Positions 33,808 through 41,570 of a DNA stretch of 41,598 nucleotides are shown piece after piece. The notes under the pieces were generated by a model. That model did not search any database. It was not told the origin of the DNA and was given only the letters and a program-made list of their open reading frames with translations. Both the position numbers and the translations under genes were made by a program. Origin of the DNA: Fusobacterium sp. FSA-380-WT-3A (GTDB lineage: Bacteria; Fusobacteriota; Fusobacteriia; Fusobacteriales; Fusobacteriaceae); contig NZ_JABAFQ010000017.1 of assembly GCF_012843705.1 (NCBI RefSeq), forward strand, positions 1 through 41,598. Direction: 5' to 3'. Position 1 is the stretch's first letter, and every line of letters begins with the position of its first letter.

Positions 33808-34686
33808 ATGACATTAAGACATTTAAAAATTTTTTTAACTTTATATGAAACTAAAAGTACTGTAATTACAAGTAAAAAACTTTTAGTTTCTCAACCTACA
33901 ATAAGTATAGCCTTGAAAGAATTAGAAGAATATTATGGGGTTAAATTTTTTGAAAGATTTTCTCAAAGATTACATATAACAAGAGCTGGAGAAGAAATGT
34001 ATCAATATGCAAAACATATAATTTCATTGGTTGAAGAAACAGAAATTTCTATGAAAGATATAAAAAATTCTGGAAATTTAATTATAGGAAGTAGTATTAC
34101 TATTGGAAATTATTTTCTAGCTACTTATATTAAAAATTTTCAAAAAGAAAATCCTAATACAAAAATAAAAGTTATTATTGATAATAGTAAAAATATAGAA
34201 AAATTATTATTAGAAAATAAAATTGATATAGGTCTTATAGAAGGAGAAATTCAAAATCCATTTATAATTTCTATTCCTTATAGAAAAGATTTTTTATGTA
34301 TTATATGTAATCCTAACCATCCTTATGCCAATAAAGAAAAAATTACTTTAAAAGATATAATTTCTGAAAAATTAATTTTAAGAGAAAAAGGAAGTGCAGT
34401 TAGAGATTTATTTGATATTAAAATGGAAAATTTAGATATAAAAATAGAACCTTTGTGGCAAAGTATAAGTACCCATGCAATAATAAGAGCAGTAAAAGAA
34501 AATATAGGAATATCTGTTTTACCTTATTTTTTAATAAAAGAATATGTAGAAAAAGGTGAAATAAAAATTTTAGAAACAGATGAAATTAATTTTAGTAGAA
34601 ATTTTAATATTATTTATCATAAAAATAAATTTCATTCAATATATTTTGATAAATTTATAGAAATTTGTAAAAATAGTACTATTTAA
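33808..34686 (+). CDS. LysR family transcriptional regulator (CysL-like)
   Basis: A 292-aa regulator with the N-terminal winged helix MTLRHLKIFLTLYETKSTVITSKKLLVSQPTISIALKELEEYYGVKFFER and an effector domain of the CysL/CbbR kind (GNLIIGSSITIGNYFLATYIKNFQKENP; IDIGLIEGEI; IRAVKENIGISVLPYFLI). Divergent from the CHR pair and sharing with it a perfect palindrome, so it most likely controls those transporters. Close relatives regulate sulfur or carbon metabolism; the ligand is unknown. Start preceded by GAGGGA. Confidence 0.9.
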   Translation: MTLRHLKIFLTLYETKSTVITSKKLLVSQPTISIALKELEEYYGVKFFERFSQRLHITRAGEEMYQYAKHIISLVEETEISMKDIKNSGNLIIGSSITIGNYFLATYIKNFQKENPNTKIKVIIDNSKNIEKLLLENKIDIGLIEGEIQNPFIISIPYRKDFLCIICNPNHPYANKEKITLKDIISEKLILREKGSAVRDLFDIKMENLDIKIEPLWQSISTHAIIRAVKENIGISVLPYFLIKEYVEKGEIKILETDEINFSRNFNIIYHKNKFHSIYFDKFIEICKNSTI

Positions 34687-34703
34687 AATTTTTTCATAAT
34701 AAT

Positions 34704-34741
34704 AAAAAAGGACTACTAATATTTTTAAATAGTCCTTTTTT
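34704..34741. terminator. Bidirectional terminator between LysR and livF
   Basis: A 12-bp stem (34704-34715 with 34730-34741) with A6/T7 edges, between convergent genes and 8 bp from the livF stop. Confidence 0.88.
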
Positions 34742-34749
34742 TATTATCA

Positions 34750-35472
34750 CTAAGCTCCAAGATATGCTTTCTTAATATCTGGATTATTTAATAAATCTTT
34801 TGCTTTTCCTTCCATAGTAATTCTTCCTGTTTCTATTACATAAGCATAATCAGCTACAGAAAGAGCCATTTTAGCATTTTGTTCTACAAGTAATATAGTT
34901 ACACCTGATTCTTTTAATCTTTTAATTACTGAGAAAATTTCCTTAACAAATAAAGGAGAAAGTCCCATTGATGGTTCATCTAGTATTAATAATTTTGGTC
35001 TACTCATCAAGGCTCTTCCCATTGCAAGCATTTGTTGTTCTCCTCCAGATAAAGTTCCAGCCATTTGATTTTTTCTTTCGGCCATTCTAGGAAATACTTC
35101 ATAAAATTTGGCTCTATCTTTTTCTAAATTCTCAGGAGTATCATTAACGGTAAAAGCTCCTAATTTTAAATTATCTTTTACTAATAATCTTGCAAATATT
35201 CTTCTTCCTTCTGGAACTTGTGCTATCCCCTTTTTACAAATTAAATGACATGGAGTTTTTGTTATATATTCTCCTTCAAATATAATTTTTCCCATTTTTG
35301 AAGGAATTAATCCTGAAATTGTTTGAAGAGTTGTTGTTTTTCCAGCACCATTAGCTCCTATAAGTGAAACTACTTCACCTTTTTTTACTTTAAGGGATAT
35401 TCCTTTTAAAGCATGGATATTATCATAATAAACATGCAAATCATTTACTTCTAACATAGTTTCCTTTTCCAT
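34750..35472 (-). CDS. livF: Branched-chain amino-acid ABC transporter ATP-binding protein LivF
   Basis: A 240-aa ATPase. Walker A GANGAGKTT, Q-loop followed by the LivF-specific VPEGRRIFARLLVKDNL, signature LSGGEQQMLAMGRALM, Walker B LLILDEPSMGLSP, and VEQNAKMAL in place of the usual switch-His segment. These forms are diagnostic of LivF. Last gene of livJHMGF, 2 bp after livG; its ribosome binding site GAGGAGG is inside the livG end. Confidence 0.95.
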   Translation of the reverse strand: MEKETMLEVNDLHVYYDNIHALKGISLKVKKGEVVSLIGANGAGKTTTLQTISGLIPSKMGKIIFEGEYITKTPCHLICKKGIAQVPEGRRIFARLLVKDNLKLGAFTVNDTPENLEKDRAKFYEVFPRMAERKNQMAGTLSGGEQQMLAMGRALMSRPKLLILDEPSMGLSPLFVKEIFSVIKRLKESGVTILLVEQNAKMALSVADYAYVIETGRITMEGKAKDLLNNPDIKKAYLGA

Positions 35473-35474
35473 TA

Positions 35475-36272
35475 CTATTCCTCCTCAATAAACTCATCTT
35501 CATCATCATCTTTACCCAAATAAGCTGTAACAACTGCAGGGTCATTTACAACTTTTTTAGGTTCTCCAGTTGCGATTATTGTTCCATGGTCTAAAACAAT
35601 AAGTCTTTCACAAATTCCCAAAACAAGTTTCATATCATGTTCTATTAAAAGAATAGCAATTCCAAATTTATCTCTTATTAACTTTATAGTTTTCATTAAT
35701 TCTTCTGTTTCTGTAGGATTCATTCCTGCTGCTGGTTCATCTAATAAAAGTAATTTTGGATTTGTAGCCATTGCACGAGCTATCTCAAGTTTTCTTTGTT
35801 TTCCATAAGGAAGATTTCCAGCTGCAATATTAGCATATTGGTCCAAATCAAAAATTTTCAATAATTCCATTGCTTTATTTTTTGCTTCTTTTTCCTCTTT
35901 CCAAAATTTAGGAAAACGGAAAGTCCCTGTCAATATTCCATATTTCATATTAAAATTATTTGCAACTAAAACATTGTCTAAAACAGTCATATATTTAAAC
36001 AATCTTATATTTTGGAATGTTCTAGCTAAACCTTTTTTTATAAGTTTAAATGTAGGGGTTTTTGTAATTATCTCCCCATTAAAAGTATAAGTTCCTGATG
36101 TAGCAGAATATACACCTGTTAAAATATTAAAAACTGTTGTTTTTCCTGCTCCATTTGGTCCAATTAATCCTACTAATTCTTTCTCTTTTATTTCTAAATT
36201 AAAATCTGTTACTGCTTTAAGGGCACCAAATGTTATACATATATCTTTAGCATTTAAAATTGTTTTACTCAT
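35475..36272 (-). CDS. livG: Branched-chain amino-acid ABC transporter ATP-binding protein LivG
   Basis: A 265-aa ATPase, partner of LivF. Walker A GPNGAGKTT, GLARTFQNIRLFKYMTVLDNVLVA (LivG-type Q-loop region), signature LPYGKQRKLEIARAMA, Walker B LLLLDEPAAGMNPTE, and switch His in LLIEHDMKLVLGICERLIVLDHG. An acidic tail (KDDDEDEFIEEE) is unusual. Overlaps the livM end by 8 bp. Confidence 0.95.
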   Translation of the reverse strand: MSKTILNAKDICITFGALKAVTDFNLEIKEKELVGLIGPNGAGKTTVFNILTGVYSATSGTYTFNGEIITKTPTFKLIKKGLARTFQNIRLFKYMTVLDNVLVANNFNMKYGILTGTFRFPKFWKEEKEAKNKAMELLKIFDLDQYANIAAGNLPYGKQRKLEIARAMATNPKLLLLDEPAAGMNPTETEELMKTIKLIRDKFGIAILLIEHDMKLVLGICERLIVLDHGTIIATGEPKKVVNDPAVVTAYLGKDDDEDEFIEEE

Positions 36273-37239
36273 TTGTACCCTCCTTTTTCTTAAGAATAAA
36301 TTTATTTACTAATTTTGAAATTTGGAACTCTTTACGTCCTAAAAGTCCTGTTGGACGGAATATCATTGTTAAGATTAACAATAAAGAATAAACTATCATA
36401 CGATAATCTGAAAATTCTCTTAAAACTTCTGGTAATATAGTTAAAACTATAGCAGAAAGTATAGAACCTGTAAAACTTCCCATTCCACCTAATACAACCA
36501 TAACCAAAATATTGATAGAATAGTTAAAATCAAATTGTCTAGCTCCTAAAATTCCTAAATTATGTCCATAAATTCCACCAGCAATACCAGCAAAAACAGC
36601 AGATACTGTAAATGCAAATGTTTTATAATAAGTTGTATTTACTCCAGAAGCTCCACTTGCTATTTCATCATCTCTTATTGAAAGAATTGCTCTTCCATGA
36701 CGGCTAGTCATTAGAGAATACATCATCATAACACAAGCAATCATTATTATATAAATGATACTAAAATTATTAAAACGAGGAATTCCTCTTAACCCTTGAG
36801 CTCCACCTGTAAAATCAAAATATTCAATTAGTACCCTTATAATTTCTCCAAAAGCAAGAGTAATTATAGCTAAATAATCTCCATTTAATCTAAGGGCAGG
36901 TATTCCTATAATTATTCCTATAATTCCAGCAATAATTCCACCTATTATAAGAGCTAATATATATCCAGGAAGTCCATCTACAAAACCAGCTTTTGAAAAT
37001 AAAGCTGCTGCATAAGCTCCAACTGACATGAAGCCAGCATGACCTATTGTAATTTGTCCAAGACATCCTACTGTAATATTTAAACTAACAGCCAAAATAA
37101 TATTTATACAAATAAGAATCATAATACTTGATTGATATCTTGAAATTATTCTTGCATTAATAAGTCCTGTTAATACAAAAAATAAAATTGTAACTAAAAT
37201 AAAAGTTAATAAATAACTCCATTTTTTTGTTTTATCCAT
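36265..37239 (-). CDS. livM: Branched-chain amino-acid ABC transporter permease LivM
   Basis: A 324-aa permease with about nine helices. Motifs include LGQITIGHAGFMSVGAYAAALF, GIPALRLNGDYLAIITLAFGEIIRV, and the coupling segment SIRDDEIASGASGVNTTYYKTFAFTVSA. The frame opens 20 codons further upstream inside livH, but TAGGAGGAAAG directly before the ATG at 37239 sets the start and removes that overlap. Pairs with LivH in the membrane. Confidence 0.94.
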   Translation of the reverse strand: MDKTKKWSYLLTFILVTILFFVLTGLINARIISRYQSSIMILICINIILAVSLNITVGCLGQITIGHAGFMSVGAYAAALFSKAGFVDGLPGYILALIIGGIIAGIIGIIIGIPALRLNGDYLAIITLAFGEIIRVLIEYFDFTGGAQGLRGIPRFNNFSIIYIIMIACVMMMYSLMTSRHGRAILSIRDDEIASGASGVNTTYYKTFAFTVSAVFAGIAGGIYGHNLGILGARQFDFNYSINILVMVVLGGMGSFTGSILSAIVLTILPEVLREFSDYRMIVYSLLLILTMIFRPTGLLGRKEFQISKLVNKFILKKKEGTNE

Positions 37240-37249
37240 TTCTTTCCTC

Positions 37250-38134
37250 CTAAACTTTTTCTCTAATGTTTTTACCAAGAATTCCTGTTGGTTTAACAAG
37301 TAATACTATTATAAGTATAGCAAAAACAAAAGCATCAGCAAGTTGTGATGATAAATATGCTCTTGTTAAACTTTCAACAATTCCTAATATAAACCCACCA
37401 AGAACAGCTCCAGGAAGAATTCCAATTCCACCAAGTACTGCTGCAATAAAAGCTTTTATCCCTAACATAGAACCCATTAAAGGTTGTACTTGTGGATAAG
37501 CAGATACATATAATACAGATGCTATTGCTGCAAGTCCACTACCTATTGCAAAAGTAAGTTGAATTGTATTATCAACATTAATTCCTACTAATTTAGCTGC
37601 ACCATAATCTTCACTTGTTGCCATCATTGCTTTTCCATATTTAGTTTTTTTCATAAAATATTGTAATCCTACTGATAAAGCAATTGTTAATAAAATTGTT
37701 ACAAGTGTTCCATAATTAAGATATAATTCCCCAAAAGATAAAGGTGGTTGATTAAACACTTTTGGAAAAGCTCTTGTATTAGGTGTAAATAATTTCATAA
37801 AAAGATTTTCCAATAATAAGCTTACTCCTATGGCTGTGATTAAGTTAGAAATTCTAGGTGAATTTCTAAGAGGTCTGTAAGCAACTTTTTCTGTTAACAT
37901 TCCTAAAAGAACACAAATAACTATAGCTGGAGCTATAGTAAGCCACACGGGTAATCCCATTCTAGAAAAAACAGGTATGCTAAATAAAGAAACATATGCT
38001 CCTACCATTATAATATCTCCATGAGCAAAGTTTATAAGTTGGGCTATTCCATAAACCATTGTATAACCTAACGAAACTAAAGCATATATACTTCCTATTT
38101 GCAATCCATTTATAATTTGCAATAAAAATTCCAT
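37250..38134 (-). CDS. livH: Branched-chain amino-acid ABC transporter permease LivH
   Basis: A 294-aa permease. It begins LLQIINGLQIGSIYALVSLGYTMVYGIAQLINFAHGDIIMVGAY, the LivH signature, and contains VAYRPLRNSPRISNLITAIGVSLLLEN and the coupling loop ATSEDYGAAKLVGINVDNTIQLTFAIGSGLA. Ends with LVKPTGILGKN. Ribosome binding site AAAGGAGAG. A hairpin (38162-38191) separates it from livJ. Confidence 0.94.
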   Translation of the reverse strand: MEFLLQIINGLQIGSIYALVSLGYTMVYGIAQLINFAHGDIIMVGAYVSLFSIPVFSRMGLPVWLTIAPAIVICVLLGMLTEKVAYRPLRNSPRISNLITAIGVSLLLENLFMKLFTPNTRAFPKVFNQPPLSFGELYLNYGTLVTILLTIALSVGLQYFMKKTKYGKAMMATSEDYGAAKLVGINVDNTIQLTFAIGSGLAAIASVLYVSAYPQVQPLMGSMLGIKAFIAAVLGGIGILPGAVLGGFILGIVESLTRAYLSSQLADAFVFAILIIVLLVKPTGILGKNIREKV

Positions 38135-38161
38135 AAATTCTCTCCTTTGTATGTTAAATAT

Positions 38162-38191
38162 CTAGTTACCTTAAAAATATAAGGCAACTAG
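38162..38191 (-). other. Intercistronic hairpin between livJ and livH
   Basis: A 12-bp stem with one mismatch (38162-38173 with 38180-38191). On the minus strand no U tract follows, so it is more likely an mRNA-stabilising element that protects the livJ message and gives more receptor than permease, as commonly seen after binding-protein genes, than a full terminator. Confidence 0.55.
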
Positions 38192-38203
38192 ATAATTTTT
38201 TAT

Positions 38204-39343
38204 TTATTTAGGTTGAATAACTGAATCAAATCTGTAATTTCCATTTTCTATTCTTAAAATAGTAACAGCTTTTACAGGATTATTTTTCTCATCAAAGTTT
38301 AAATGACCTGTAACACCAGTGAAATCAATTTCTTTCATAGCTTTAACTATAGCATCTTTCTCTGTATTTCCTGCTTTTTCAATAGCTTCTTTAACTAAGT
38401 AAGCAGCATCATAAGATAAAGCTGAGAAAGCTGATGGGTCTTCATTGTATTTTGCTCTATAAGCAGCAGCAAAACTTTGAATTTTTTCACTTGTATCTTC
38501 TAATGAATAGTGATTTGTAAAGTAACTATTTTCAATAGCTGGATAAGCTGATGCATCTAAGGCTTTAGCTACTCCATCCCATCCATCTGGTCCAATAAAT
38601 TTAGCTTTTATTCCAACTTCTCTTGCTTGAGTAGTTATTAGAGCTGTTTGCTCATAATATTCTGGAACTAATAAAACATCTGGATTTGTTGCAGCTATTT
38701 TTGTTAATTGAGCTCTAAAATCTTTATCTCCTTCTGCATATCCTTCTTGAGCAACGATTTTAAGCCCTATTTTCTTAGCTTCTTCTGCAAATGATTGAGC
38801 TATTCCATCAGAATAGTCACTAGATGTATTAACCATTATAGCAGCAGTTTTAGCATTTAAATTATTTTTTGCTAAGTTTGCAAGAATTACTCCTTGATAA
38901 GGGTCTGTAAAACATACACGGAAAACATTTGGTCCAGCTTCTGTAATATTAAATTGTGTTCCTGTAGGAGTAACCATTGGCATATTATCTTGAGCTGCTA
39001 TCTCTGCTACGGCTAAAGTTGGTTTTGATGTAATATCTCCAACTAATGCAACAATTCCTTCATCTATAAGTCTATTATATGCAGTTACAGCTTCTGTAGA
39101 ATCTCCTTTTTCATCTAAAAGTACAAATTCTATTTGTTTTCCTAATACTCCTCCTGCTTTATTAATTTCTTCAAAAGCTAATTTAGCACCATTAGTAGCA
39201 GATACTCCATATACAGCCACTGGTCCTGTTAATGGTCCTAATCCTCCTATTTTAATAACTCCTGCCTCTTTAGCTTCTTGTTTTCCTCCACAAGCAACCA
39301 TTAATAAAGAAAGTCCTAATAATGTCATTGTAGTTTTTTTCAT
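38204..39343 (-). CDS. livJ: Branched-chain amino-acid ABC transporter substrate-binding lipoprotein
   Basis: A 379-aa receptor of the LivJ/LivK (type I periplasmic-binding) family. The signal peptide ends in the lipobox LLMVACGG (Cys18). IKIGGLGPLTGPVAVYGVSATNGAKLAFEEINKAGGVLG is the canonical opening; VALVGDITSKPTLAVAEIAAQDNMPMVTPTGT and FRVCFTDPYQGVILANLA carry the alpha-carboxylate/amine site residues. Ligands are probably Leu, Ile, Val and related amino acids. First gene of the liv operon and directly downstream of a leader-peptide attenuator (39388-39659). Ribosome binding site AGGAGGA. Confidence 0.94.
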   Translation of the reverse strand: MKKTTMTLLGLSLLMVACGGKQEAKEAGVIKIGGLGPLTGPVAVYGVSATNGAKLAFEEINKAGGVLGKQIEFVLLDEKGDSTEAVTAYNRLIDEGIVALVGDITSKPTLAVAEIAAQDNMPMVTPTGTQFNITEAGPNVFRVCFTDPYQGVILANLAKNNLNAKTAAIMVNTSSDYSDGIAQSFAEEAKKIGLKIVAQEGYAEGDKDFRAQLTKIAATNPDVLLVPEYYEQTALITTQAREVGIKAKFIGPDGWDGVAKALDASAYPAIENSYFTNHYSLEDTSEKIQSFAAAYRAKYNEDPSAFSALSYDAAYLVKEAIEKAGNTEKDAIVKAMKEIDFTGVTGHLNFDEKNNPVKAVTILRIENGNYRFDSVIQPK

Positions 39344-39387
39344 AAGTATTCCTCCTTAAATATAAATTAAAATAAATTTATTTTTGT

Positions 39388-39415
39388 AAAAAAAAACAAC
39401 CTTGTTAGGTTGTTT
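39388..39415 (-). terminator. Attenuator terminator of the liv operon
   Basis: A perfect 9-bp stem (39394-39402 with 39407-39415, loop of 4) followed on the minus strand by a run of nine T that begins in the stem (39396-39388). It lies 45 nt upstream of livJ and downstream of the liv promoter. Its 5' arm and loop (39403-39411) can instead pair over 9 bp with the end of the upstream leader ORF (39485-39493), which would prevent termination. Confidence 0.85.
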
Positions 39416-39480
39416 AAATAAATTCTATCTTTAAAAATAATTTTGAATAACTCTAAAAGAAAAAATATAATTAAAACATT

Positions 39481-39582
39481 TTAAAACCTAACATAATTTT
39501 TTGTATGTAAAATTAGTCTCATATTCACTTGTATGAGAATTATTACACATATGACTAATCCTATTATATTAAGCATAAACAT
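39481..39582 (-). CDS. Liv operon leader peptide, 33 aa, rich in Ile/Leu/Val
   Basis: A short ORF in the liv leader with an AGGGAGAG ribosome binding site 7 nt upstream. Of 33 residues, 7 are Ile, 5 Leu and 4 Val; GLVICVIILIQV (residues 8-19) is almost all branched-chain. The stop codon directly follows the segment (39485-39493) that can pair with the terminator's 5' arm. When charged Ile/Leu/Val tRNAs are plentiful the ribosome would reach the stop, cover this segment and let the terminator form. Stalling at the early codons would leave it free to form the antiterminator. It could alternatively be a one-helix membrane miniprotein, but the RNA pairing argues for attenuation. Confidence 0.78.
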   Translation of the reverse strand: MFMLNIIGLVICVIILIQVNMRLILHTKNYVRF

Positions 39583-39630
39583 ATTTTTTCTCTCCCTTCA
39601 TAAAATAAATACTAAAAATTATTTAAAAGA

Positions 39631-39659
39631 AGTATAAACCCAAATTAAAAAAAAATCAA
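39631..39659 (-). promoter_or_regulatory. Promoter of the liv leader and operon
   Basis: TTGATT (39654-39659), 17-bp spacer, TATACT (39631-39636). The predicted start near 39624 gives a leader of about 280 nt up to livJ, containing the leader peptide and the attenuator. Confidence 0.65.
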
Positions 39660-39812
39660 GCTTTTTTTTTATATATAACTTTATTTTTTTTATAACTTAT
39701 TTAATTTAAAATAATTAAATTAGAAAAAATATTTATTTTTTTTAAATCATATCAAATATTTAATATTTAATTATTAAAAAAATAATATATTTTACATATT
39801 TCAAAATAAAGA
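39660..39812. other. AT-rich spacer between the divergent liv and brnQ promoters
   Basis: About 150 bp made almost only of A and T, with many A/T tracts (for example 39715-39790). No ORF, hairpin of note or repeat. Phased tracts could give curved DNA between the two promoters; otherwise nothing is seen. Confidence 0.5.
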
Positions 39813-39841
39813 TTGACATAAAATATTTTTTTTGATAAAAT
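39813..39841 (+). promoter_or_regulatory. Promoter of brnQ
   Basis: TTGACA (39813-39818), 17-bp spacer, TAAAAT (39836-39841), with TGA before the -10. Predicted start about 39848, 86 nt upstream of the brnQ ATG. Confidence 0.78.
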
Positions 39842-39873
39842 TTTTAAGTGGAATTATAACATAAAATAAAAGT

Positions 39874-39904
39874 GGCAACCTAATTTTTATAAGGCTGCCT
39901 TTTT
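39874..39904 (+). terminator. Terminator-like hairpin between promoter and brnQ
   Basis: GGCAACC (39874-39880) pairs with GGCTGCC (39893-39899), one mismatch, followed by five T (39900-39904). Its GC content stands out from the surroundings. Lying between the promoter and the brnQ ribosome binding site (TTAGGAG, 39917-39923), it should reduce transcription into brnQ unless overcome. No leader peptide fits in the roughly 25 nt before it. Confidence 0.6.
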
Positions 39905-39933
39905 ATATAACATTACTTAGGAGATTATTAATC

Positions 39934-41220
39934 ATGAACAAAAGAAAAGAAATTTTAGTACTTGGTTTTGCATTATTTGCTATGTTTTTTGGAGCAGGAA
40001 ATCTAATATTTCCTCCTTCTGTTGGATATAACATGGGAGATAATTGGTTTTTATCAGGAATAGGTTTTTTACTTACTGCTGCTGGTTTACCTTTACTTGG
40101 AGTTTTAGCATTTATAAAAGTTGGAGAATTAGAAAATTTTTCTATAAAAATTTCTAGAAGATTTAATAATTTATACTGTAGTATCCTTGTTTTAGTTATA
40201 GGTCCTCTTTTCGCTATTCCAAGAACAGGTTCTACTACAATAGAAATGGGTGTTTTACCTCTTACTCCCAATCTAAATCCTTTAATTGTTTCTATTATAG
40301 CTTCTATTTTATTCTTTGGAGTTACTTTAGCTTTAGTATTAAAAGAATCAAAAATAACTGATATTATTGGAAAATTTTTAACACCTATTATTTTAATTAT
40401 TTTATTATCTATAACAATTATTGGAGTTTTTGGCGATTTTGGTACTCCTGTAGAAAAAGTTTCAAATGGAATATTTACATTTGGATTTATTCAAGGATAT
40501 CAAACAATGGATGCTCTAGCTGCTGTTTTATTTGGAGTTGTTGTTGTAAAAGGTCTTGAAGGAAAAGGAGTAACAAATCCTAATGAACAAAAAACATATT
40601 TAACAAGTGCTGGAGTTATAGCTATTTTAGGATTAAGTTTAATTTATTTATCACTAATGTATTTAGGTGCTAGAATAAGTGGAATTAATATTGGAACTAA
40701 TACTACTGGATTAGCTTTATATATAGCTCAAATGACACTAGGTTCAATTGGAAAAATTGCTTTTGGAATATGTGTAGCTGCTGCTTGTCTTACAACTTCT
40801 GTTGGTTTAACAGCTCTTACAAGTGATTGGTTTTCTAGAATTACTCCATTTTCATATAAAACAATAGCTATTGCTACAAGTTTATTTTCAACTATTATGG
40901 CTATCGGGGGAGTTGATTTTATAGTTAAACTTTCTGTTCCTGTTCTTTGTATCTTATATCCTATAACAATAGTTTTAATAATGTTGAATATTTTTGGTAT
41001 TGAAAATAAAGCTGCTTTTAGAACTGGAACTTATATATCTATTTTTATTAGTACTGTAGAAGTTTTAGGAAGTACTTTTAAAATTTCTTCTTTTACTAAA
41101 TTTATTCAACTTTTACCATTAGGTAAAGATGGTTTTGCTTGGTTAATTCCATGTATTTTAGGAATTATAATTGCTTATCTTATTTCTAGTAATAGAGGAA
41201 AATATAAAAAAAACTTTTAA
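39934..41220 (+). CDS. brnQ: Branched-chain amino-acid:cation symporter BrnQ
   Basis: A 428-aa LIVCS-family carrier for Leu, Ile and Val driven by Na+ or H+, with about twelve helices. Opening LVLGFALFAMFFGAGNLIFPPSVGYNMGDNW and FAIPRTGSTTIEMGVLPL are diagnostic; ILFFGVTLALVLKESKITDIIGKFLTP and GYQTMDALAAVLFG follow. Full length, intact. Divergent from the livJHMGF operon, so two systems for the same amino acids (ATP-driven, high affinity, and ion-driven) sit side by side, each with a terminator in its leader. Confidence 0.96.
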   Translation: MNKRKEILVLGFALFAMFFGAGNLIFPPSVGYNMGDNWFLSGIGFLLTAAGLPLLGVLAFIKVGELENFSIKISRRFNNLYCSILVLVIGPLFAIPRTGSTTIEMGVLPLTPNLNPLIVSIIASILFFGVTLALVLKESKITDIIGKFLTPIILIILLSITIIGVFGDFGTPVEKVSNGIFTFGFIQGYQTMDALAAVLFGVVVVKGLEGKGVTNPNEQKTYLTSAGVIAILGLSLIYLSLMYLGARISGINIGTNTTGLALYIAQMTLGSIGKIAFGICVAAACLTTSVGLTALTSDWFSRITPFSYKTIAIATSLFSTIMAIGGVDFIVKLSVPVLCILYPITIVLIMLNIFGIENKAAFRTGTYISIFISTVEVLGSTFKISSFTKFIQLLPLGKDGFAWLIPCILGIIIAYLISSNRGKYKKNF

Positions 41221-41240
41221 CTTTATAAATAATTAGTTGC

Positions 41241-41270
41241 AAAAAAGCATGATTTTCATCATGCTTTTTT
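41241..41270 (+). terminator. Terminator of brnQ
   Basis: A perfect 13-bp stem (41241-41253 with 41258-41270, loop TTTC) with A6/T6 edges, 20 bp after the stop codon. Confidence 0.92.
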
Positions 41271-41540
41271 ATTTATTTTAAATATAAATATTTATATTTT
41301 TCATTTTCAATACAATAACTCTTTTATATTTTGATTTATACTATCTATTCAAACTATTCAAATTAATTTTAATAATATTATTTATTATTTTTTGTTGAAA
41401 CAATACTTCCGAATTTTTCTTTTTTCTTCTTTTTGCTTACTTCTTAATTTTTAATTTTTTCTTTTTTAGTATACTCTACTTTTAATAATACTTTCTATTT
41501 TAAAATTTTTACAAATTTCCCCTTAAATATTAAACAAATA
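41271..41540. other. Gene-free AT-rich region
   Basis: About 270 bp without an ORF carrying a ribosome binding site. It includes a pyrimidine-rich stretch (about 41410-41475, mostly T and C on the plus strand). No repeat or RNA structure was recognised. It separates brnQ from a minus-strand unit that seems to lie beyond the right edge. Confidence 0.5.
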
Positions 41541-41542
41541 AT

Positions 41543-41570
41543 AAAAAAAGCTATAGACTATTCTATAACT
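41543..41570 (-). terminator. Terminator of a gene beyond the right edge
   Basis: A 9-bp stem with one G-U on the RNA (41549-41557 with 41562-41570), followed on the minus strand by seven T (41549-41543). It implies a minus-strand gene ending at or past the window's right border; too little sequence remains (41571-41598) to identify it. Confidence 0.65.

Noticed and set aside
39848-39904. T-box leader of brnQ suggested by GUGGCAACC in the hairpin's 5' arm
   Set aside because: The sequence only partly resembles the T-box motif, and fewer than 30 nt precede it after the mapped promoter, leaving no room for Stem I with a specifier loop.
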